Origin: Jannaschia sp. Os4
GTDB taxonomy: Bacteria > Pseudomonadota > Alphaproteobacteria > Rhodobacterales > Rhodobacteraceae
NCBI RefSeq assembly: GCF_016820245.1
Contig: NZ_JAFCAR010000004.1
Span: 682,001 to 746,000 of the forward strand
Length of the DNA stretch: 64,000 nucleotides
Direction of reading: 5' to 3'
In this document: in pieces, positions 1 to 10,627 of the stretch
Position numbering within the stretch: the first letter of the stretch is position 1
Layout of the letters: every line of letters begins with the position of its first letter
The notes under the pieces: model-generated
Database searches by the model: none
The model's input: the letters and a program-made list of their open reading frames with translations, nothing else
What the model was told of the DNA's origin: nothing
Made by a program: the position numbers and the translations under genes

Positions 1-2
1 AG

Positions 3-482
3 TTCCCGACCGCGAAGTGGGACGCGATCCTCGCCATCAACCTCTCCTCGGCCTTCCACACGGCGGCGGTCGCGGTGCCCACGATGCGCGCGGCGGGCTG
101 GGGCCGGGTCATCAACGTGGCCTCCGCCCACGGGCTCACCGCCTCGCCCTACAAGTCCGCCTACGTCGCGGCGAAGCACGGGGTCGTGGGCCTGACCAAG
201 GTGATCGCGCTGGAGACGGCGGAGGAGCCGATCACCGCAAACGCGATCTGCCCCGGCTACGTCCTCACCCCGCTGGTCGAGTCGCAGATCCCCGACACCA
301 TGGAGAAGTACGGCATGGACCGCGAGACAGCCGTGCGCGAGGTGCTGCTGACCCGCCAGCCGTCCAAGGAGTTCGCCACCACCGAGCAGCTCGGCGGCAC
401 GGCGGTGTTCCTGTGCTCGGACCACGCCGCGCAGATCACCGGCACGACGATCAGCGTGGACGGCGGCTGGACCGCGCTGTGA
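3..482 (+). CDS. bdhA: 3-hydroxybutyrate dehydrogenase (SDR), 3' part
   Basis: This is the C-terminal ~159 residues of a short-chain dehydrogenase; the N-terminal NAD-binding glycine motif lies left of the window. Visible family marks are the active-site Tyr-x3-Lys (YVAAKHG), a preceding catalytic Ser in NVASAHG, the post-Lys [10 protein letters not shown] stretch and the C-terminal SVDGGW. The wording of these motifs fits D-3-hydroxybutyrate dehydrogenase, which interconverts 3-hydroxybutyrate and acetoacetate in ketone-body/polyhydroxybutyrate use in the cytoplasm. Another SDR of the same subgroup cannot be excluded. The stop codon overlaps the GTG start of the next gene, so the two are probably translationally coupled. 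Confidence 0.85.
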   Translation, partial: FPTAKWDAILAINLSSAFHTAAVAVPTMRAAGWGRVINVASAHGLTASPYKSAYVAAKHGVVGLTKVIALETAEEPITANAICPGYVLTPLVESQIPDTMEKYGMDRETAVREVLLTRQPSKEFATTEQLGGTAVFLCSDHAAQITGTTISVDGGWTAL

Positions 483-1201
483 GCCCTTGGACCGACGCGG
501 ATCACGGGCTGGCGGGCTACCGCGCCGTCGACCCGGACGACCTCCGCGCGCCGATCCGGTCGAGCCACAGGCCGCGCATCCTGATCCTCTACGGCAGCCT
601 GCGGGAGCGCTCGTTCTCCCGCCTCGCCGCCGAGGAGGGCGCGCGGATGCTCGTGGGGCTCGGGGCGGAGGTGCGGTTCTACGACCCCCGCGGCCTGCCC
701 CAGCCCGACGGGGCCGAGGCCGACCATCCCAAGGTGGCGGAGCTGCGCGAGGCGGCGACGTGGTGCGAGGGCATGGTCTGGTCCTCGCCCGAGCGGCACG
801 GCGCGATGACCGGCATCATGAAGAGCCAGATCGACTGGATCCCGCTCTCGCTGGGCGGCGTGCGCCCGACGCAGGGCAAGACGCTGGCCGTGATGCAGGT
901 CTCCGGCGGGTCGCAGTCGTTCAACACCGTCAACCAGCTCCGCATCCTCGGGCGCTGGATGCGGCTGCTGACGATCCCCAACCAGTCCTCCCTGCCCCGC
1001 GCGTGGGACGAGTTCGACGAGGCCGGGCGACTGGCCGACGGCCCCCTCAAGCGCCGCATCGCGGACGTGATGGAGGAGCTGGTGCGCTTCACGTGGCTCA
1101 CCCGCGACCTGCACGGCGTGCTGCTGGACCGCTACTCCGAGCGCGAGGAGCCGCCCGAGGCGCTGTCGGCGCGCGTCAACCAGTCGAAGGCCGCCCCATG
1201 A
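479..1201 (+). CDS. arsH: ArsH-like NADPH-dependent FMN reductase
   Basis: A 240-residue flavodoxin-like protein. The start chosen is the GTG that overlaps the preceding stop (GTGA). The flavin phosphate loop appears as [13 protein letters not shown], followed by [23 protein letters not shown] and [17 protein letters not shown], all typical of ArsH. ArsH enzymes reduce FMN, quinones or organoarsenicals with NADPH. No other arsenic gene (arsR, arsB, arsC) is adjacent, so a general quinone/azo or organoarsenical reductase role is as likely as arsenic resistance. It ends in an ATGA overlap with the patatin gene. Confidence 0.85.
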   Translation: MSPWTDADHGLAGYRAVDPDDLRAPIRSSHRPRILILYGSLRERSFSRLAAEEGARMLVGLGAEVRFYDPRGLPQPDGAEADHPKVAELREAATWCEGMVWSSPERHGAMTGIMKSQIDWIPLSLGGVRPTQGKTLAVMQVSGGSQSFNTVNQLRILGRWMRLLTIPNQSSLPRAWDEFDEAGRLADGPLKRRIADVMEELVRFTWLTRDLHGVLLDRYSEREEPPEALSARVNQSKAAP

Positions 1202-2211
1202 CCAAGCGGATCAACCTCGCCCTGCAGGGAGGCGGCGCGCATGGCGCGTTCACGTGGGGGGCGCTCGACGCGATCCTCGACGACGAGCGGATCGAGGTCG
1301 CCGCCATCTCGGGCACCTCGGCGGGCGCGCTCAACGGGGCCGCGCTCAAGGCGGGGCTGGTGAAGGGCGGGCGGGACGGGGCGCGCGAGAACCTCGCATG
1401 GCTCTGGGACCAGGTCGGCGCGCAGGAGGACGGCCACTGGGACGGCTGGCTGGAGGCATGGTCCCCCCGCGCCGTGTCCAAGGCCATCGAGATGTCGCCG
1501 CCCTACATGATCTGGGACATGCTCTCGCGCGGGATCTCGCCCTACTCCACGCCGGAGTTCACGTCCCAGGCCCTGCGCCGCATCGTGGAGCGGTTCGACT
1601 TCGACGACGTCTGCACGCCGGAGGGGGGGCCGCGCCTCCATGTCTGCGCGACCTCCGTCCGCACCGGCAAGATCCGGGTGTTCGAGGACGGGGAGATCTC
1701 GTCCGACGCCATCCTCGCCTCGGCCTGCCTGCCCACGCTGTTCCCGGCGGTCGAGATCGACGGCGAGGCCTACTGGGACGGCGGCTACACCGGGAATCCG
1801 GCCCTCTTCCCCTTGTTCGTCAACGACTTGCCGCGCGACGTTCTCGTGGTGAACATCAACCCGCTCGAGCGTGCGGAGGTGCCGACGACCGCCGCCGACA
1901 TCCAGAACCGCATCAACGAGATCAGCTTCAACACCTCGCTCCTGCGGGAGCTGCGCGCGATCGACTTCGTCCAGCGCCTGATCCACGAGGGCACGATTCC
2001 GGAGGGCGCGATGAAGGACGTCCTCGTGCACATGGTGGCGGATGACGGCCTGATGCGGCAGCTCTCCGTCGCCACGAAGATCGTCCCCAACCCCGCCGTG
2101 ATCCACCAGCTCCGCGCCGCCGGGCGCGGGGCGGCGGAGCGGTTCCTGTCGGCGCATTTCGACGACCTCGGCGCGCGGTCCACGGTGGACCTGCGCGCGA
2201 TGTTCGCCTGA
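1198..2211 (+). CDS. Patatin-like phospholipase
   Basis: A 337-residue cytoplasmic patatin-family hydrolase. The oxyanion motif [13 protein letters not shown] is at the N-terminus, the nucleophile elbow is GTSAG (Ser near residue 42) and the catalytic Asp lies in [10 protein letters not shown], which together form the Ser-Asp dyad. The family releases fatty acids from phospholipids or other acyl esters. The Rhodobacterales versions often sit beside bdhA and polyhydroxybutyrate genes, as here, so a role in lipid or PHB turnover is a reasonable inference. The ATG start overlaps the arsH stop. Confidence 0.88.
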   Translation: MTKRINLALQGGGAHGAFTWGALDAILDDERIEVAAISGTSAGALNGAALKAGLVKGGRDGARENLAWLWDQVGAQEDGHWDGWLEAWSPRAVSKAIEMSPPYMIWDMLSRGISPYSTPEFTSQALRRIVERFDFDDVCTPEGGPRLHVCATSVRTGKIRVFEDGEISSDAILASACLPTLFPAVEIDGEAYWDGGYTGNPALFPLFVNDLPRDVLVVNINPLERAEVPTTAADIQNRINEISFNTSLLRELRAIDFVQRLIHEGTIPEGAMKDVLVHMVADDGLMRQLSVATKIVPNPAVIHQLRAAGRGAAERFLSAHFDDLGARSTVDLRAMFA

Positions 2212-2220
2212 GGCGGAAGC

Positions 2221-3939
2221 ATGACGCCCCCGCCCGAGGCCTGCGACGTCCTGATCGTCGGGGCCGGCCCGGCCGGCCTCGTGCTCGCCGCGCAGCTCGC
2301 CGCCTTCCCCCGCCTGTCCGTCCGCCTCGCCGAGCGCGCGGACGGCCCCCTCGCGCTGGGACGCGCCGACGGCATCGCCTGCCGCAGCATGGAGATGCTG
2401 CGCGGCCTCGGGCTCGCGCACCGCGTCGCGCACGAGGCCTACCACGTCGAGGAGGTCTGCTTCTGGCGCCCCGCCCCCGGCGGCGGCATCGCCCGCGCCG
2501 AGCGGATGCCGGACGTGCCCGACGACCTGTCCGAGATGCCCCATGTCATCCTTGGCCAAGCCCGCCTTCAGGAGTTGCTGGCCGAGGCGGCCGCCCCGCG
2601 CGTGGTGCCGGACTACGGCTGGACCCTGACCGGGCTCGACCGCGCCGAGGACCACGTCGACGCCTTCTTCGACGCGCCGGACGGCCCGCGCGCCCTCCGG
2701 GCGAAGTACGTCGTCGGCTGCGACGGCGCGCGCTCCGCCGTGCGCGGCGCGATCGGGCGCACCCTCCACGGGCGCGCGGCCCGCCAGCTCTGGGGCGTGA
2801 TGGACGTGCTCGCCGAGACCGACTTCCCCGACATCCGCCGCAAGGCCGCCGTGCAGTCCGAGGCGGGCTCGGTCCTGATCATCCCGCGCGAGGGCGGGTT
2901 CATGACCCGCGTCTACGTCGACCTCGGGCCGCTGGCCGAGGGCGAGCGGGCCGCCGACCGGGGCGTCACCCCCGAGGCCATCGCCGCCCACGCCGCCCGC
3001 GTGCTCGACCCCCACGGGTTCGAGGTGCGCGAGGTCGTCTGGTGGTCCGCCTACGAGATCGGCCAGCGCCTCGCGGACGGGTTCGACGACGGCCGCGGCC
3101 ATCCGCGCGCGTTCATCGCGGGCGACGCCTGCCACACCCACTCGCCCAAGGCCGGCCAAGGGATGAACGTCTCGATGGCCGACGCCTTCAACCTCGGCTG
3201 GAAGCTCGCCCACGTGCTCGAGGGCCGCGCCCGCCCCGCCCTCCTGCGCAGCTACGAGGCCGAGCGCCGCGCGGTCGCCGCCGACCTCATCGCCTTCGAC
3301 GAGGAGATGGCGCGCCTCTTCTCCACCCCCGCCCGCACGGCGGAGGAGGCGGCCACCTTCGGCGCCTACTTCAAGCGCCACGTCCGCTACGCCGCCGGGG
3401 TCGAAACCCGCTACGCCCCCTCCGCGCTGACGGGGGACGGGGCGCATGCGGACCTCGCGCGCGGCTGGGTCGAGGGGATGCGCCTCCACTCCGCCCCCGT
3501 GATCCGCCTCGCCGACTCCCGCCCGATGTCCCTCGCGCACGGGTGGGGGGCGGACGGGCGCTGGCGCCTCCTGCTCGTGGCGCCCAACGCCGAGGCCCTC
3601 ACGGCCCCCTGCGCCGCGCTGTCCACGACGCCGGGCATCGACGTGCACGCGCTCCTCGCCGCGCCGGGGGACGACCCCGCGCTGCCCGCCCTGCTGCGCC
3701 CGCGGACCGGCCCCCACGGCCTCGCCGATCCGCACCGGGTCTACGCCGCCGATCCCGGCGACGACATCTTCGAGCGCCGGGGCCTCGCGCGGGTCGGCTG
3801 CGCGGTGCTGATCCGACCCGACGATCACGTCGCCCGCGTGCTGCCGCTCGACCGCGCGGCGGAGGCCCCCGCGATGGTCGCCGCCCTCGGAACCGCCCCC
3901 CCGCCGGGGCGTTCGATCCCCGAAGGAGACCGCGCATGA
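2221..3939 (+). CDS. FAD-dependent aromatic monooxygenase (phenol 2-monooxygenase type)
   Basis: A 572-residue group A flavoprotein hydroxylase. The N-terminal Rossmann motif is VGAGPAGLVLAAQLA, the middle motif is VGCDGARSAVRGAIG, and the FAD ribityl-binding motif GDACHTHSPKAGQGMN is near residue 301, with wording characteristic of phenol 2-monooxygenase and 3-hydroxybenzoate 4-monooxygenase. The C-terminal ~170 residues match the thioredoxin-like dimerisation domain in position. The family inserts one oxygen into a phenolic ring using NADPH and O2. It is somewhat shorter than the usual ~630 residues. No ring-cleavage genes are adjacent, so the substrate cannot be named. It begins 9 bases after the patatin gene and ends in an ATGA overlap. 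Confidence 0.85.
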   Translation: MTPPPEACDVLIVGAGPAGLVLAAQLAAFPRLSVRLAERADGPLALGRADGIACRSMEMLRGLGLAHRVAHEAYHVEEVCFWRPAPGGGIARAERMPDVPDDLSEMPHVILGQARLQELLAEAAAPRVVPDYGWTLTGLDRAEDHVDAFFDAPDGPRALRAKYVVGCDGARSAVRGAIGRTLHGRAARQLWGVMDVLAETDFPDIRRKAAVQSEAGSVLIIPREGGFMTRVYVDLGPLAEGERAADRGVTPEAIAAHAARVLDPHGFEVREVVWWSAYEIGQRLADGFDDGRGHPRAFIAGDACHTHSPKAGQGMNVSMADAFNLGWKLAHVLEGRARPALLRSYEAERRAVAADLIAFDEEMARLFSTPARTAEEAATFGAYFKRHVRYAAGVETRYAPSALTGDGAHADLARGWVEGMRLHSAPVIRLADSRPMSLAHGWGADGRWRLLLVAPNAEALTAPCAALSTTPGIDVHALLAAPGDDPALPALLRPRTGPHGLADPHRVYAADPGDDIFERRGLARVGCAVLIRPDDHVARVLPLDRAAEAPAMVAALGTAPPPGRSIPEGDRA

Positions 3940-4289
3940 CCCGACAGGACTTCAGCCAGAACTGGGTGCCCTACCGCGACCCGCTGATGGACCGCTTCCC
4001 CTCGCTCACGGATGGCGACCTCGAGGACGCGGACGGCTCGACCGCCGCGCTGGCCAAGCGCATCGCCGAGGGCGAGGGCACGACCCCCGCCGAGGCGCAG
4101 CAGACCCTGCACGAGTTCCTCGACGGCCCCCTGCCCGCCGACGCCTACGCCGAGCCGGTCAACGACAACGCGGCCGTGATGCAGTCCGAGCGCTACATCC
4201 CGGAGGGCGAGGACGCGCTTACCGACGACCGCCGCTTCGGGGACGACGACAAGATCGAGAACCCGATCGGGCGGGACCGCTCGTCGTGA
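3936..4289 (+). CDS. CsbD-like small hydrophilic protein
   Basis: A 117-residue, highly acidic protein with no signal peptide. Residues ~8-60 (NW near the start, PSLTDGDLEDADG, then ALAKRIAEGEG and AEAQ) follow the pattern of CsbD/YjbJ stress proteins, but it has an extra charged C-terminal tail. The match is by eye and weak. It is coupled by a 4-base overlap to the monooxygenase gene upstream and to the next small gene downstream, so the three are one transcription unit. Confidence 0.55.
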   Translation: MTRQDFSQNWVPYRDPLMDRFPSLTDGDLEDADGSTAALAKRIAEGEGTTPAEAQQTLHEFLDGPLPADAYAEPVNDNAAVMQSERYIPEGEDALTDDRRFGDDDKIENPIGRDRSS

Positions 4290-4639
4290 GGGGGCTCGCC
4301 GCCGCCGCCCTCGCCCTCGCGCTGCCCGTCGCGCCCGCCGCCGCCGACGTGCCGGTCCTCACCCACACGCCGCCGATCGCGCAGGTCACGCGCCCCTTCG
4401 ACGCGCCCCCGCCGGGCGAGGGTCGGGTGCGCATGGTCCGCCACGGGGGCGAGACGGCGCTGCTCTCCCTCGACCAGGCGTATCGCTACGAGCGCGCCTA
4501 CGACCGGGCGCTGACGCGCGCCGCCTTCCGGATGCCGGTCCACCGGGCCGAGGCCCACGCCCGGGCCGCCGCGTGGCACGCCGTGACCGCGGGCCGCCCG
4601 CGCGAGGCGAGCGGCCTCGTCGTCCTCAAGCGGCGCTGA
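4286..4639 (+). CDS. Small exported protein of unknown function
   Basis: A 117-residue protein starting at a GTG that overlaps the previous stop. Residues 1-21 form a signal peptide (hydrophobic Ala/Leu core, cleavage after PAAA). The mature part is about 96 residues, basic, with a repeated Tyr/Arg-rich stretch (YRYERAYDRAL). I do not recognise the family. It converges on the GMC oxidoreductase gene with 3 bases between stop codons. Confidence 0.6.
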   Translation: MRGLAAAALALALPVAPAAADVPVLTHTPPIAQVTRPFDAPPPGEGRVRMVRHGGETALLSLDQAYRYERAYDRALTRAAFRMPVHRAEAHARAAAWHAVTAGRPREASGLVVLKRR

Positions 4640-4642
4640 CGA

Positions 4643-6109
4643 TCAGCGGTCGCCGAGGCCCTCGGCGACCATCCCCGCGCCGCGGTAGCCGATCATCATC
4701 GACGGCGCGTTCGTGTTGGCCGAGGTGATGCGCGGCATCACGCTCGCGTCCGCGACCCAAAGCCGGTCGACCCCCCGCACCGCGAGGCGATCGTCGAGCG
4801 GCCCTTGCAGCGCGACGGTGCCGACCGGGTGGTAGGCCGTCCCGACCCGCGCATCGAGATGGGCGTCGAGGTCGGCCCCGGCCCCGGGGAACACCTCCGG
4901 CGCCCGCCGACGCCCGAACGGGGCCCCGTCCAGCATCCCCCGCAGCAGGCCCAGCGCCCGCTTGAGGTCGGCCCGGTCCCGCGCGTCGGCGAGCAGCCCG
5001 AAGTCGATCTCCGGCGCGTCGGACGCCCGCGGCCCCGACAGCGTCAGCCGCCCGCGCGACCGCGGCTGCATCAGGCACACGTCCGCGTAGTAGCCCGCGC
5101 CCCAGCCGATGGCGGCCTCATGGCCCAGCCGCGCGGGGATGAAGTGGATCTGCGCGAAGGGGCGATCGCCTTCCCCGAGGAAGGCCCCCGCCTCGACGGT
5201 GTTCGACGTCAGCCGCCCGCGGCCGAGGGCCAGCGCCAGCGGCGCCATCGCCCAGCCCGGCATCTGGCCCCATGTCAGCCCGTAGCCGGACCCCGGTCCC
5301 TCGTGATGCACCGCCACCGCCGGGTGGTCGTGCAGGTTCGCCCCGACGCCCTCCGCCTGCGCCGCCACGCCGATCCCGTGCCGCGCCAGCTGCGCCCGCG
5401 GCCCGACGCCCGAGCGCATCAGGATGGCGGGCGACCCGATCGCGCCGCCCGCGAGGACCACCCCCGCCCGCGCGCCCACCCGTCGTCCGTCCGACAGGAG
5501 GACGGCCCGCGCGCGCCCTTCGGCGATCTCGACGCGCTCGACCTCCGCCCCGGTCAGCACCCGCGCGCCGGAGCCGCGCAGGAAGGCCCGCACCGGCGAA
5601 TGCCGCCGTCCCCGCGCCATGTTGGTCCGTAACACGCCCGACGACACGCGCTCAGGATCGACGGGGCCGCCATGGACCCGCTCGAGCGCCTCCGACAGGG
5701 GGTGCGGGTCCGGCAGGCGGGCGGGGCGCAGGGCCGCCTCCACCGCCTCGAACGCGCCCTCCACGTCGGACCAGCCCCAGCCCGGCCCCCAATGGTCGAA
5801 GTCGTCGCGCCGCCCGCGGAACCAGACCATCGAGTTGATCGAGGCCGACCCGCCCAGCCCCTTGCCGCGCGGAACCTTGACCCGCCGCCCGCCGAGGCCC
5901 GCCTGCGGCACCGTGCGGTAGCGCCAGTCCCGCCGCGACCCCATCAGCCAGACGAGGCCGAACGGCACCGCCACCAGCGGGTGGCGGTCCGTCGGCCCGG
6001 CCTCCAGCACCAGCACGTCGAGGTCGGGGCGCAGCGCCCGGAGGCGCCCCGCCAGGACGGCCCCCGCCGCGCCCGCGCCGACCACCACCACGTCCGCGGT
6101 CACTTCCAT
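4643..6109 (-). CDS. GMC family oxidoreductase (choline dehydrogenase-like)
   Basis: A 488-residue FAD alcohol dehydrogenase. The N-terminal dinucleotide motif is VGAGAAGAVLAGRL, followed by the GMC signature GKGLGGSASINSMVWFRG (residues ~80-97). The C-terminal active site has the catalytic His in GTAYHPVGT and Asn in ITSANTNAPSMMIG. The family oxidises primary alcohols such as choline or long-chain alcohols and passes electrons to a membrane acceptor. At 488 residues it is shorter than BetA (~550), and no bet genes are near, so I do not call it betA. Confidence 0.87.
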   Translation of the reverse strand: MEVTADVVVVGAGAAGAVLAGRLRALRPDLDVLVLEAGPTDRHPLVAVPFGLVWLMGSRRDWRYRTVPQAGLGGRRVKVPRGKGLGGSASINSMVWFRGRRDDFDHWGPGWGWSDVEGAFEAVEAALRPARLPDPHPLSEALERVHGGPVDPERVSSGVLRTNMARGRRHSPVRAFLRGSGARVLTGAEVERVEIAEGRARAVLLSDGRRVGARAGVVLAGGAIGSPAILMRSGVGPRAQLARHGIGVAAQAEGVGANLHDHPAVAVHHEGPGSGYGLTWGQMPGWAMAPLALALGRGRLTSNTVEAGAFLGEGDRPFAQIHFIPARLGHEAAIGWGAGYYADVCLMQPRSRGRLTLSGPRASDAPEIDFGLLADARDRADLKRALGLLRGMLDGAPFGRRRAPEVFPGAGADLDAHLDARVGTAYHPVGTVALQGPLDDRLAVRGVDRLWVADASVMPRITSANTNAPSMMIGYRGAGMVAEGLGDR

Positions 6110-6156
6110 GCGTCCCCTCCCGCGACACCGCCGCCCCGACGGGCTACCCTGCCGCC

Positions 6157-6572
6157 ATGTCCGACCCGATCCAAGCCGCCTGCCACTGCGGCGCCGTCCG
6201 CTTCGTCGTCCGCCTGTCGGACGGGCTGAGGACCGCGCGCCGCTGCGACTGCTCCTTCTGCGCCGCGCGGGGGGCCGTCGCGGTCACCGCGCCGCTGGAC
6301 GGGGTCACCTTCGTCGAAGGCGAGGCGAACCTGACGGAGTATCGCTGGGGGACCGGGACGGCGCGGCACTACTTCTGCGCCACCTGCGGCATCTACACCC
6401 ATCACCGGCGCCGCTCGAACCCCCACGAGCTGGGCGTCAACCTCGCATGCCTCGAAGGGTGCTCGCCATTCGACCTCGACGCGGTGATCGTCAACGACGG
6501 GATCGACCATCCGTCGGACGGCGGCGGCGGAGAGGCGGGCGTGCTGCGCTATGAGCGGCGCGAGGCCCCGCC

Positions 6573-6576
<4 letters not shown>
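6157..6576 (+). CDS. GFA family zinc protein (Mss4-like)
   Basis: A 139-residue protein with the GFA fold signature: CHCGAVRF at the N-terminus, CDCSFC near residue 30 and CATCGIYTHH near residue 75, giving the zinc-binding cysteines. The family was named for glutathione-dependent formaldehyde-activating enzyme, but most members have no proven activity. It lies alone between two minus-strand genes. Its stop overlaps the stop of the ABC ATPase by 4 bases. Confidence 0.85.
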
Positions 6577-7706
<1,130 letters not shown>

Positions 7707-7779
7707 GGTCCCTCCCGGTCTCGGGGCACCCTAGACAGGGGCGGGTCGCAGCGGCAAGCGGGGGCGGGGAGGAAACGAC

Positions 7780-8808
7780 ATGGACCGCACAGACGAGGCC
7801 GCCGCCGCGAGCGACGGCCCTCCCGCCGTCACGGACGCCGCAGCCGCCAAGACCCTCCTCGAGCGACTGGCGCGCGGGGACCTCTCCGTCCTCGCGCCGG
7901 GCTACGCGGCCGAGGCCTCGGCCCCGTGGGGCACCCTGTCCGGGATGGGCGCGGCGGGCGTCTGGCACGGGCTGCGCCGCGCCCTGCCCGACGGCGAGCG
8001 CCGCGACGACATCCTGCTGGAAGGCGCGAACGCGCCCGACGCCCGCGTCGACGGCCCGCGCGCGCCCCGCGTGGTGGCCGCGCTCGGCCGCTACGTCGGC
8101 ACCTTCCGGGAGCCCTTGGCGGGGATCCCGCCCACCCGCGGCGTGGTCGAGCTGACCTATGGCGAGGCCCACGCCTTCGAGCGCGGGCGCCTCGTCCGCT
8201 CGTGGCTGGTGTGGGACGTGGCGGGCCTCATGCGGCAGGCCGGCTGCTGGCCCCTCGGGCCGTCCACGGGGACGCCGAGGATGTGGCCCGCGCCGTCCGG
8301 GGGGCGCGGCCTGCGCCTGCGCGCGAACCCCGAGGCCGGCGCGGCCAACCTCGCCCGCGTGCTCGAGATGCACGAGGCGTTCCACGCGTTCGACGGGACG
8401 CTGGAAAGCATCGACATGCGCCACTGGGCGCCGGACTTCATGTACTGGGCCGCCGGCAACATCGGCGCGAGCCGGGGCGTCGACGGGTTCCGCGCCCATC
8501 ACCAGATTCCCTTCCTGCGGGCCTTCCCCGACCGCGAGGGGCTGGGCCACTTCGTCCGCGCCGGCTGCGGCCCCTTCGCGGTGACCGGGGGCGACGTCGG
8601 GCTGACGCACACGGGGGCGGACTACATGGGCGTCGCGGCGACGGGGCGGCGGCTGCGGTTCCGGGTGATGGATTTCTACCGGTTCGAGAAGGGCCTAATC
8701 GCGGAGAACTGGCTGCCGAACGACACGGTCGGCCTGCTGGAGCAGATGGGCGTCGACGTGATGGCCCGGATGCGCCACCTGACGGGCGAGCCGCGCCGGA
8801 CGCTCTAG
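7780..8808 (+). CDS. SnoaL-like / NTF2-fold protein with two domains
   Basis: A 342-residue protein made of two SnoaL-type (NTF2-like) halves. Residues ~25-150 carry the first and residues ~190-330 the second, where MHEAFHAFDGTLESIDMRHWAPDFMYW and VMDFYRFEKGLIAENWLPND match ester cyclase/SnoaL wording. The family contains polyketide cyclases, dehydratases and many unknowns, so no reaction can be assigned. It stands alone. A REP-type inverted pair lies just downstream. Confidence 0.75.
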   Translation: MDRTDEAAAASDGPPAVTDAAAAKTLLERLARGDLSVLAPGYAAEASAPWGTLSGMGAAGVWHGLRRALPDGERRDDILLEGANAPDARVDGPRAPRVVAALGRYVGTFREPLAGIPPTRGVVELTYGEAHAFERGRLVRSWLVWDVAGLMRQAGCWPLGPSTGTPRMWPAPSGGRGLRLRANPEAGAANLARVLEMHEAFHAFDGTLESIDMRHWAPDFMYWAAGNIGASRGVDGFRAHHQIPFLRAFPDREGLGHFVRAGCGPFAVTGGDVGLTHTGADYMGVAATGRRLRFRVMDFYRFEKGLIAENWLPNDTVGLLEQMGVDVMARMRHLTGEPRRTL

Positions 8809-9283
8809 TCGCGCCTGTCGTCGGCCTTTCGCGCTCCGTCGCCTTCGGGCTCGGTCCAAGGACCTCCCTCGTAGGGTGGGCGAAAGCCCACGCGTCGCCC
8901 CTCGCCGGACGGCGTTGTGTCGGGGGAGACCCACAGGACGCGTGGGCTGTCGCCCACCCTACGTCATCCCTTCGCACGCCCCGTGGCGTTAACCCATTGT
9001 TAGCTGCTCGCCCCGATCACCCTTCCTGCGCGCACCGGGGGAGACCCTGGACAGGATCATGACGGACCCCGACGGGCTTCCACGGGAGTCGCCTCGTCGG
9101 CCGGCCTCGAAGACGACCAGGCCACCCCAGCGTGGCAGGGCAGCAAGGTTCGTCCGTCCCTCCCGGGGAAAACCCGACGGGACGCGGCGCCGATCTTCCT
9201 TCCCCCACGGGGGACCACCGCGAGAGCCCCACGGAACCCGCGAGTCCCTCCCCCGTTGTCCCACCGACGCCGGAGGGCCGCAC
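8809..9283. other. Gene-free interval with REP-like inverted pair
   Basis: This 475-base stretch has no convincing gene. It holds a pair of REP-like palindromes (8871-8962), then a G/C-rich stretch leading to the antiporter ribosome binding site (GGAGGG at 9271-9276). An open frame from 9059 runs in frame into the antiporter, but its translation is basic, low-complexity and unlike the family, so I treat it as leader sequence. Confidence 0.6.
8871..8962. repeat. REP-like pair, family B (head-to-head arms)
   Basis: Two 23-base arms, 8871-8893 and 8940-8962, are near-perfect inverted complements. Each arm starts (in its own direction) with GTAG, followed by a hairpin of GTGGGC, a GAAA loop (changed to GACA in the right arm) and GCCCAC. 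Related copies lie at 16714-16768 and 48083-48105. A GTAG head plus hairpin and inverted pairing is the classical layout of REP elements (BIMEs). Confidence 0.85.
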
Positions 9284-10624
9284 GTGACCGACCTGATCCC
9301 GACCCTCGACCCGAGGGACGCCTTCTACACCGTGATCGGGCTCGCCCTGTTCGGCCTCACGCTCCAGCCGGCGCTGGGGCGCTACAAGCTGTTCAACCTG
9401 CCCCTCATCTACGTGATCGTCGGCACCTTCTTCGGCGGCGTCGCCATGGCGGTGATCGATCCGCTGGACGGCGGCCTCCAGACCCTCGTGATCGAGCACG
9501 CCTCCGAACTCATCGTCATCATCAGCCTCGCGGGCGCGGGGCTGGCGATCGACACGGTCGGCAACTGGCGCAACTGGAACGCGGCGTGGCGACTGCTCGG
9601 GATCACCATGCCGCTCACCATGGTGGCCGTGTACCTGCTGGGCGACCACTGGCTCGGGCTGACGATCCCCGGCGCGCTCCTGCTCGCCGCCTGCCTCGCG
9701 CCGACGGACCCCGTGCTCGCCCGCTCGGTGCAGGTCTCGCCGCCGGGCGAGGCCGAGGAGCCGATGGAGGTGGCGCTCACCGCCGAGGCGGGCATGAACG
9801 ACGGCCTCGCCTTCCCCTTCGTCTACCTCGCCATCCACGCCGCCACCTACGGCGTCGCGCAGGCCACCGAGGGCGAGGCGTGGCTCTGGGGATGGCTCGG
9901 CTTCGACTTCGCCTACCGCATCGTCATGGGCATCGCCGTCGGCTGGGCGGTGGGCTGGCTCTTCTCGAAGATCGTTCTGTCCCCCTTGGGCGACGGCGGC
10001 CAAGGCGCGTGGAACGCCGTCGTCACCGTCCTCGCGGTCACCCTGCTGGCCTACGGCATCACGGAGGCGGTGGACGGCTACGGCTTCCTCGCGGCCTTCT
10101 TCGCCGCCCGCGCGGGACGGGCGCGGTCGCGCGGCAAGGCCGAGGACGATTACACCAAGTTCGTCCACCACGGCGCGGACCAGCTGGAGGCGATCCTGCT
10201 CGCGCTCCTGCTCCTCTGGCTCGGCACCTTCGTCGGCTCCGGGGCGCTGGCGGGCCTGCGCTGGCAGGAGGTGGCCTTCGCGTTCGCCATGATCCTCGTG
10301 CTCCGCCCGGTCGCCGGGATGATCGGGCTGTGGCGGCTGGACTGCACCGACATGAGCCGCCGGGCCGTCGCCTTCTTCGGCATCCGCGGGATGGGCTCGG
10401 TGTTCTACATCGCCTACGCGCAGAACCACGCCGAGTTCGCCGACATCGACGCGATCTGGCGCATCGCCGCCGTCACCATCGTCCTTTCGATCCTGATCCA
10501 CGGCTACGCGGCCAACTTCCTGCTCGGCGACGAGGACGACACGATCGGCGAGGTCCACCCGTCGCACGAGCACGAGGACGCGGTCGACGACGGGCACCGG
10601 GGCACGCCGCGGGCGGCGGAGTGA
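9284..10624 (+). CDS. Cation:proton antiporter (NhaP/CPA1 type)
   Basis: A 446-residue polytopic membrane protein with about 12 hydrophobic segments. The GTG at 9284 was chosen because GGAGGG lies 7 bases upstream and the translation begins at once with family-like sequence. The ion-binding region is seen in TAEAGMNDGLAFPFV (the conserved Asn-Asp pair), preceded by LAPTDPVLARSVQV, typical of CPA1 exchangers. It should exchange Na+ (or K+) for H+ across the inner membrane, aiding pH and salt homeostasis. The C-terminal tail is short, charged and His-rich. Confidence 0.87.
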   Translation: MTDLIPTLDPRDAFYTVIGLALFGLTLQPALGRYKLFNLPLIYVIVGTFFGGVAMAVIDPLDGGLQTLVIEHASELIVIISLAGAGLAIDTVGNWRNWNAAWRLLGITMPLTMVAVYLLGDHWLGLTIPGALLLAACLAPTDPVLARSVQVSPPGEAEEPMEVALTAEAGMNDGLAFPFVYLAIHAATYGVAQATEGEAWLWGWLGFDFAYRIVMGIAVGWAVGWLFSKIVLSPLGDGGQGAWNAVVTVLAVTLLAYGITEAVDGYGFLAAFFAARAGRARSRGKAEDDYTKFVHHGADQLEAILLALLLLWLGTFVGSGALAGLRWQEVAFAFAMILVLRPVAGMIGLWRLDCTDMSRRAVAFFGIRGMGSVFYIAYAQNHAEFADIDAIWRIAAVTIVLSILIHGYAANFLLGDEDDTIGEVHPSHEHEDAVDDGHRGTPRAAE

Positions 10625-10627
10625 CCG

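Noticed and set aside
1132-3828. Very long (898-codon) open frame on the minus strand opposite the patatin and monooxygenase genes
   Set aside because: Shadow of high-GC coding sequence; the translation is rich in Gly, Ala, Arg and His, has no family match, and the plus strand carries clear conserved motifs.
9059-9283. In-frame N-terminal extension of the Na+/H+ antiporter
   Set aside because: The extension is basic and Pro/Arg-rich with no family resemblance, while a GTG with a good ribosome site at 9284 starts exactly where family-like sequence begins.
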